From Planctomycetota bacterium (lineage in GTDB: Bacteria > Planctomycetota > Phycisphaerae > Phycisphaerales > SM1A02): a stretch of 45,635 nt of DNA. Every line of letters starts with the position of its first letter. Position 1 is the first letter of the stretch. Positions 40,667 to 45,635 of the stretch are shown in pieces. A program made the position numbers and the translations under genes. Location of the stretch: contig JADFOJ010000020.1 in the NCBI GenBank assembly GCA_022562915.1, forward strand, positions 1-45,635, written 5' to 3'. The notes under the pieces are model-generated. The model had not been told where the DNA came from. It did no database searches and saw nothing but the letters and a program-made list of their open reading frames with translations.

Positions 40667-42796
40667 ATGAGCCGACACGAGATATTCCGGGTGCTGGCAC
40701 TGGGTCTTGCACCCGCCGCCGTCGCCGGTGCAGGGCCGCTGCCGCCGTGCAGCGAACCCGTCGGCAACTGCCAGCTCCCGGACCAGCTGGGCCACGGCGC
40801 CGGCGCCCTTATCGCTGCTGCCAGCGACGCCAACCCGGCGTCGGGTTTCTCGGCGCGGGACAACGTCGTCATCGACGACGGCGGAACGATCAACTCCATC
40901 TGCTGGACCGGGATCTATCTCGATTTCGCCGCCCAAGCCGATTGCGGACCGGGGGCGGTGCTGGACCAGTTCACCGTCACCTACTACCAGAACATCGAGG
41001 GGCTGCCACCGGCGCCGGGTGCCGTCGTCGGCGGCCCGTTCGACCTCACGGCGAGCCTCGTCAAGGAAGCCACCGGCAACGTCGTGCCGAGCGACTTCGG
41101 CGATATCGTCGAGTTCGAGTTCTCGGCAACCCATCCCGACGTTGTCGTTCCCGCCGGCACATGCCTGTGGATAGAGATCCGCAACGACACGACCGGCTCG
41201 GACCCGGCGTGCATCTGGCTGTGGTCGACCGCACCGTCGTTCGCCGAGGGAGGCATCGGCGACGCGTTGTCGTGGCAGAACGACATCCAGAACGACTTTC
41301 AGAACGACTTCGACCTCGCCTTCTGCCTGAACCTGCCCCTCGGCGACCCGACCGCGTGCGACCTGCAGATCGACCCCGGCTGCGAAGGGGCACTGAACCC
41401 CTGCTCGCAGATCAGCCCCGATCCCGGCTGCTCCGACCAGGAGTGCTGCACGCTGGTCTGCGACCCCCTGCCGTTCTGCTGCCTGCTCGGCTGGGACATC
41501 GACTGCGTGGACGTGGCGGACGCGCTCTGCGGTGACTGCGGCGAAACCGGAGCCGGCAACTGCTTTGCAGCGAACTTCACCCCCTTCTGTGACGACCAGT
41601 GCGGTGCGGCACCGTGCGTCGGCTGCTGCCAGCTCGTCTGCGCGGTCGACCCGTTCTGCTGCGAGGACCCCCGTGTCGGCTGGGATGGACTCTGCGCGTT
41701 CGAGGCGATGCAGCTCTGCTCGTGCGAGCCCGGCCAGGCGCCGGTCAACGACGACTGTGAGAACGCCATCGCGATCGGCCTCGGCGACACGCCCGTCGAC
41801 AACACCTGCGCGACGTCCAGCACGCCGAACCATGCGACGTGCAACGACGGGTTCCTCAACGGCCTGGGACTGGACATCTGGTACAGCTACGTCGCCGAGT
41901 TCACCGGGCAACTGCTGGTGAGCACGTGCGGGCAGGTGAACTACGACACCCAACTGGCCGTCTACGAGGGATGCGACTGCTTCGCGCTGAGCGATCCGCC
42001 CCTGGCGTGCAACAACGAGGGTGCGGTGTGCCCGCCGGGCACGTCGCTGCTCATCGCCGACGTGGTCCAGGGCACCTGCTACCTGATCAGGCTGGGCAGT
42101 GGGTCCATCAAGCCGGTCGGCAGCGGCACGTTGACGCTGTCAAGCACCGTCCCGCCGGTGTGCGACCTCAGCCCGTTCCCGCCGGGCGCGTTGCCGGAGG
42201 GCGAGCAGTGCGGCGACGACACCAACGGCGGCTGCGATAGCCCACTGCCTGAGTTCACGATCGTTCAGATCGGCGACGTCATCCACGGCACTGCATGGGC
42301 CGTGGGCGGCCAGCGCGACACCGACTGGTTCGAGCTGGTGCTCACCGAGGCCACCGAGGTCTCGCTCAACCTGGATGCGGAGTTCCCGTTCCTCCTGGGT
42401 TTCGTCGAGACCCTCACGCCCGGCTCCGGTGACTGCGCCGACACGACGGGCTCCGTGGTGCCCTCGGAGACAGGGGAAACGTGCACGACCGGGGTCGTCA
42501 CGGTGGTCCTGGACCCCGGCACCTGGTGGCCCTTCGTCAGGCCGCTGATCCTCGACGGCCTGCCCTGCCCGGAGGGGATCACGGCGGGCAACGACTACGT
42601 GCTGTCGATCACCGGCATAGCGCCATGCCCGTGGGACTGCGGTGACGGGGACGGGGTGGTCGGGATCGTCGATTTTCTCGCCCTGCTTGGCGAATGGGCC
42701 ATGGTGCAGACACCGTGCGACATGGGACTGGGCGCCGCCGGCGTGGGGATCGAGGAGTTCCTGGACATGCTGGGACACTGGGGCCCCTGTCCTTAG
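40667..42796 (+). CDS. Large Cys-rich secreted protein with dockerin-like tail (paralogue A)
   Basis: The 709-residue precursor has a signal peptide (VLALGLAPAAVAGAG). A beta-rich N-terminal domain (about 30-215) follows, then two cysteine-dense modules of the form CC.LVC...PFCC...WD..C....A..LC (about 245-345). Next are domains with DDCENAIAIGLGDTPVDNTC and YDTQLAVYEGCDC, a PPC-like segment (VIHGTAW..GGQRDTDWFEL) and the tail GDGDGVVGIVDFLALL followed by a second unit ending MLGHWGPCP. The odd-spaced cysteines imply disulphides outside the cytoplasm. A TTG six bases upstream of the ATG is an alternative start. It is a surface or extracellular protein of unknown role. Confidence 0.8.
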   Translation: MSRHEIFRVLALGLAPAAVAGAGPLPPCSEPVGNCQLPDQLGHGAGALIAAASDANPASGFSARDNVVIDDGGTINSICWTGIYLDFAAQADCGPGAVLDQFTVTYYQNIEGLPPAPGAVVGGPFDLTASLVKEATGNVVPSDFGDIVEFEFSATHPDVVVPAGTCLWIEIRNDTTGSDPACIWLWSTAPSFAEGGIGDALSWQNDIQNDFQNDFDLAFCLNLPLGDPTACDLQIDPGCEGALNPCSQISPDPGCSDQECCTLVCDPLPFCCLLGWDIDCVDVADALCGDCGETGAGNCFAANFTPFCDDQCGAAPCVGCCQLVCAVDPFCCEDPRVGWDGLCAFEAMQLCSCEPGQAPVNDDCENAIAIGLGDTPVDNTCATSSTPNHATCNDGFLNGLGLDIWYSYVAEFTGQLLVSTCGQVNYDTQLAVYEGCDCFALSDPPLACNNEGAVCPPGTSLLIADVVQGTCYLIRLGSGSIKPVGSGTLTLSSTVPPVCDLSPFPPGALPEGEQCGDDTNGGCDSPLPEFTIVQIGDVIHGTAWAVGGQRDTDWFELVLTEATEVSLNLDAEFPFLLGFVETLTPGSGDCADTTGSVVPSETGETCTTGVVTVVLDPGTWWPFVRPLILDGLPCPEGITAGNDYVLSITGIAPCPWDCGDGDGVVGIVDFLALLGEWAMVQTPCDMGLGAAGVGIEEFLDMLGHWGPCP

Positions 42797-42818
42797 CCCG
42801 GATCAGCTCCTGACAGCC

Positions 42819-42836
42819 CAAAACCGGCCGGTTTTG
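42819..42836. terminator. Perfect 18-base palindrome
   Basis: CAAAACCGGCCGGTTTTG is fully self-complementary and lies 22 bases after the stop of the Cys-rich gene. It could fold into a GC-centred hairpin ending in TTTTG, or serve as a protein-binding operator. Confidence 0.5.
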
Positions 42837-42897
42837 CGAAAGTAGGGTTTGTCCCTGCACGGGAATCGTGTAGGATTCCGTACGGCGAAGCGCCCCC

Positions 42898-42927
42898 GGC
42901 GAGACGTCTTCACGTCTTGGTCTCGCC
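42898..42927 (+). promoter_or_regulatory. 5'-leader hairpin of paralogue B
   Basis: GGCGAGAC (42898-42905) and GTCTCGCC (42920-42927) pair perfectly over a 14-base loop with internal GACGTC-like symmetry, 37 bases before the next ATG. It is a possible mRNA stability or control element. Confidence 0.45.
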
Positions 42928-42963
42928 CGGTACGAGGACTCAGTCGAAAGGGAGGCTATTTCA

Positions 42964-45635
42964 ATGTTTCCAGCAGTTGCGCGGATTTCCCGCGGCGGTG
43001 TGGTCTGTTTGCTCGCGGGTGCCGGTCTGCTGGCGTTCGCGGTCACCACCAACGCCGAGAGGCTCCTCCAGAAATCGGCGCCCGCCGTGGTAGCGCAGGT
43101 TGCCGTTGCATCGAATGATGCCGTCCAGGCAGGCCTGCCCACCGAGGCCGGCCGCGACCGGGACCAGGATTTGCGGCGGGCCATCCTGCGTTCCGGGTCA
43201 TCGGGAGCGCCGAATATCGGTATGGCACAGGGCGGTATCGCCGGTGGCGACCCTGCAACGAGCCAGTCTTTCGGCTTCGAGCCCGGAGAGGGCTTTACCC
43301 TTATGCCCAGCTACATCGGCGGCCAGGTCGGCTGGGGCGTCCCGGTCGACATAAACGGGTTCCCCACGAGCACTGCCGAGGGCCACATCGACGACGCCAA
43401 CCCCGAGGGCGGAAGCCTCCAACACCTCCGGATCAACCACGATCCGGCGATCGCGAGCGCCACCGTGCAGATCGGCGCATTCAGCCCCAACATGGGCCTC
43501 TTCGAGAACACCTCCGCGGTCGTCTCGGTGGACGTCTTCATCACCGGAGAAGGCCGCGACTACCAGGTCGTTCCCCAGAGCGTGACGGAGGACCTCGTGG
43601 TCACACGGGTCCAGTTCGCACGCGTCGGCAACGTCATCAACGTCCTGGACGACCTCGACGGTGTCGGCGGCGCAGACCCAGCCCCCGTCGACACCGGTGC
43701 CCTGTGGATCCCGGACCAGTACGTCAACCTGACGATCGACTACAACAACCTGGTACCGTCGCTCACCGTCAGCTACAACAACGTCCTCATCTACACGATG
43801 GTGAGCCCGGAGTTATTTGCAACCTCCGTACAGGAGGTGGTGCTGCTCGGCAGCAACGGCATCGCCGCCACCGGCCACATCGACTTCGACAACTACGACG
43901 TTGCCGGTGGCCCCCAGCCGACCGGCGCGTGCTGCAACACCGACGGCATGGATCTCTGCGAGATCCTCGACCCGTTCACCTGCGGCGACATCGTGGGCGC
44001 CTTCTACTTCGGCGACAACACGCTGTGCTCCACCTGCCCGGATGTTCCCGACACCTGCGGACCCGGCGCCGGTGACTGCCTGGTCCCCCACCTGGGCCCC
44101 GGCTGCGACGACATCGCGTGCTGCGCCCTGGTGTGCAGCGCACTGCCGTTCTGTTGCCTGCCCGGCTTCGACTGGGATGCAGACTGCGCCGGGCCCGCCC
44201 TCGACTTTTTCTGCGCCCCGGATCCCGCCTGCGGCGTCGCCGGCACGGGTGATTGCTTCGATATCAACGGCACGCTCTTCTGCGACGACACCTGCGGCGG
44301 AGACGATCCGTGTGTCGGGTGCTGCGATCTCGTCTGCGCGCTCGATCCGTTCTGTTGCGATACCAGTTGGGACGGTGTCTGCGTCACCGAGGCCCAGGAA
44401 CTCTGCGGCTGCACCGTCGAGGACACGCCGCCCAACAATGACTGCATCGACGCAATCGAGGTCTTCGTCAATACTCCCATCGACGTCTCGACCATCTGCG
44501 GCTCACCCGACGGCATCAGCCACGCCGACTGCAACGACAGGTTCTCCACGGGCCTGGGCATCGACGTGTGGTACGTCTACAACGCCAACTTCGACGGCGC
44601 CCTCACCGTCACGCCGACACCGCTTGGCGGGACGTCGTGGGACACGCAACTCGCCATCTACGAGGGCGCCGACTGCACTGCGCTCTCCGTTCCGCCGTTC
44701 GGCTGCGCCCCCAACGGCGGCGCGGCCGTCGTGACGGTGACGAGCGGCACGAGTTACCTGATCCGGCTCGGCGGCACCATCGACGGCCCGACCGGGGTCG
44801 GCACGCTGGAACTGGCCGCCGTGCCCGTTTCGTGTGAAGCGGCAGTCAACCCCTGTCTGACGACGGCGGGCACCGCCGGCTGCAGTGACCTGTCCTGCTG
44901 TGCAGTGGTCTGCCTGGCACTCCCGGCATGCTGCGACGCGGCCTGGGACCAGGCGTGCGTCGACGCCGCCGCCCTGAACTGCGCGCCGCTGCCGTGCGGC
45001 CCGCTCGATGTCTCGTCGGCGAACGTCATTGAGCCCGAGCTGTGCGGCGAAGACTTCAACGGCGGCTGTAACTCGGACCCGCCGGTGTTCACGACGGTGG
45101 CTTTCGGCGACGTCATCCACGGGACCGCATGGGCTGACGCCGCCACCCGCGACACGGACTGGTACGAACTCCCCGCCATCGACCCCGGGGTCGATGTCAA
45201 CGGCAACGGCCTGGTCACCGTGACCTACGACGTCGTCTCGGAGCTGCCGATCGTGTCGTTCTTCATCCACGACGTGGTTCCGGTCTGCCTGGACGTCCAG
45301 GACACCGGCCTGGGCACCGTCGCCTACAGCCAGAGTTGCGTCCAGCAACTCTCGGGGGTGGCCACGGTCCCCATTGCCGGCTCGTACATCATCTTCGCCG
45401 GAACCGGCACCGACACCGGCGGTACCATCGTTGACGGCTTCCCCTGCCCGGTCCCGGAGGGGCCGGCGGTGTTCGGCAACAACTACCTGCTGACCATCAA
45501 CGTCACCGATGATGCTCCGCCGTGCCCATGGGACTGCGGCGGCGACAACGACGGCAACGTCGGCATCGTGGACTTCCTGGCGCTGCTCGGGACGTGGACG
45601 ACGGTCGGTGCGCCGTCCGACTGCGACAATGACGG
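42964..45635 (+). CDS. Large Cys-rich secreted protein with dockerin-like tail (paralogue B, partial)
   Basis: A GGGAGG site lies 8 bases before the ATG, and the frame stays open to the window end (890 codons). An N-terminal hydrophobic segment (GGVVCLLAGAGLLAFAVTT) is followed by a laminin-G/jelly-roll-like beta domain (about 80-310, FGFEPGEGFTLMPSYIGGQVGW, HLRINHDP, IDYNNLVPSLTVSYNNV). Three cysteine modules like those of the upstream gene follow (CC.LVC...PFCC..WD..C), then NDC.DAIEVFVNTP with SWDTQLAIYEGADC, and VIHGTAWADAATRDTDWYEL. The dockerin-like tail (DNDGNVGIVDFLALLGTW) begins 36 codons before the edge, so the protein is nearly complete. Confidence 0.82.
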   Translation, partial: MFPAVARISRGGVVCLLAGAGLLAFAVTTNAERLLQKSAPAVVAQVAVASNDAVQAGLPTEAGRDRDQDLRRAILRSGSSGAPNIGMAQGGIAGGDPATSQSFGFEPGEGFTLMPSYIGGQVGWGVPVDINGFPTSTAEGHIDDANPEGGSLQHLRINHDPAIASATVQIGAFSPNMGLFENTSAVVSVDVFITGEGRDYQVVPQSVTEDLVVTRVQFARVGNVINVLDDLDGVGGADPAPVDTGALWIPDQYVNLTIDYNNLVPSLTVSYNNVLIYTMVSPELFATSVQEVVLLGSNGIAATGHIDFDNYDVAGGPQPTGACCNTDGMDLCEILDPFTCGDIVGAFYFGDNTLCSTCPDVPDTCGPGAGDCLVPHLGPGCDDIACCALVCSALPFCCLPGFDWDADCAGPALDFFCAPDPACGVAGTGDCFDINGTLFCDDTCGGDDPCVGCCDLVCALDPFCCDTSWDGVCVTEAQELCGCTVEDTPPNNDCIDAIEVFVNTPIDVSTICGSPDGISHADCNDRFSTGLGIDVWYVYNANFDGALTVTPTPLGGTSWDTQLAIYEGADCTALSVPPFGCAPNGGAAVVTVTSGTSYLIRLGGTIDGPTGVGTLELAAVPVSCEAAVNPCLTTAGTAGCSDLSCCAVVCLALPACCDAAWDQACVDAAALNCAPLPCGPLDVSSANVIEPELCGEDFNGGCNSDPPVFTTVAFGDVIHGTAWADAATRDTDWYELPAIDPGVDVNGNGLVTVTYDVVSELPIVSFFIHDVVPVCLDVQDTGLGTVAYSQSCVQQLSGVATVPIAGSYIIFAGTGTDTGGTIVDGFPCPVPEGPAVFGNNYLLTINVTDDAPPCPWDCGGDNDGNVGIVDFLALLGTWTTVGAPSDCDND

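Overview
The window is a GC-rich (roughly two-thirds G+C), gene-dense bacterial chromosome segment. Several features point to a Gram-negative planctomycete of the Phycisphaerae type. There is a Minf_1886-family protein, a family restricted to Planctomycetes and Verrucomicrobia. Several secreted proteins end in a dockerin-like 'GIVDFLALLG.W' tail, and some carry cysteine-rich modules. A rhomboid and a site-2-type protease share a planctomycete-style C-terminal tail. Outer-membrane machinery is present: Mla lipid transport, OmpA lipoproteins and a beta-barrel porin. No tRNA, rRNA, CRISPR array or transposase was seen.

Layout: (1) 1-6161, minus strand: a tightly coupled run of Nudix hydrolase, M50 protease, rhomboid protease, tgt, yajC and secD (cut by the window edge). 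(2) 6187-8012, plus: mlaF and mlaD. (3) 8016-13547: an OmpA lipoprotein, prepilin peptidase, xseB and xseA on minus, and recG on plus. (4) 13548-16435: a low-density, decaying zone. It holds a GT2 glycosyltransferase, an outer-membrane barrel gene split by an in-frame TGA, an internally deleted secreted-protein remnant, a zinc-ribbon remnant, three copies of a small palindromic repeat, a GC-rich tandem repeat and a small membrane protein. (5) 16436-22820, minus: an envelope-polymer locus with a LicC-like nucleotidyltransferase fused to a membrane anchor, an ABC exporter with a degenerate ATPase, a CDP-glycerol glycerophosphotransferase-like enzyme, a methyltransferase-like protein and an OprP-type porin. 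(6) 22943-23182, minus: a SelW/Rdx-family selenoprotein gene with a CxxU motif in which TGA encodes selenocysteine, followed by a SECIS-like hairpin. Standard gene calling would miss it. (7) 23222-33915: a retropepsin-like protease, polX, ffh, an AI-2E-type permease, the Minf_1886 protein, a DNA-3-methyladenine glycosylase, an amidohydrolase, a second OmpA lipoprotein, mlaE and a transglutaminase-like protein. (8) 33988-34681: a second internally deleted secreted protein. (9) 34792-40561, minus: a compact cluster matching the ebo (eustigmatophyte/bacterial operon) metabolite-traffic genes, with homologues of eboD, eboB, eboE, eboC and eboF and a small protein in the eboA position. (10) 40667-45635, plus: two large paralogous Cys-rich secreted proteins, the second cut by the window end.

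Most minus-strand genes overlap by 1-11 bases (TGATG, ATGA or GTGA junctions), so translational coupling is the rule. The strongest candidates for new biology are the selenoprotein, the complete-looking ebo cluster in this lineage, and the envelope locus pairing a membrane-anchored nucleotidyltransferase with a probable non-hydrolysing ABC protein.
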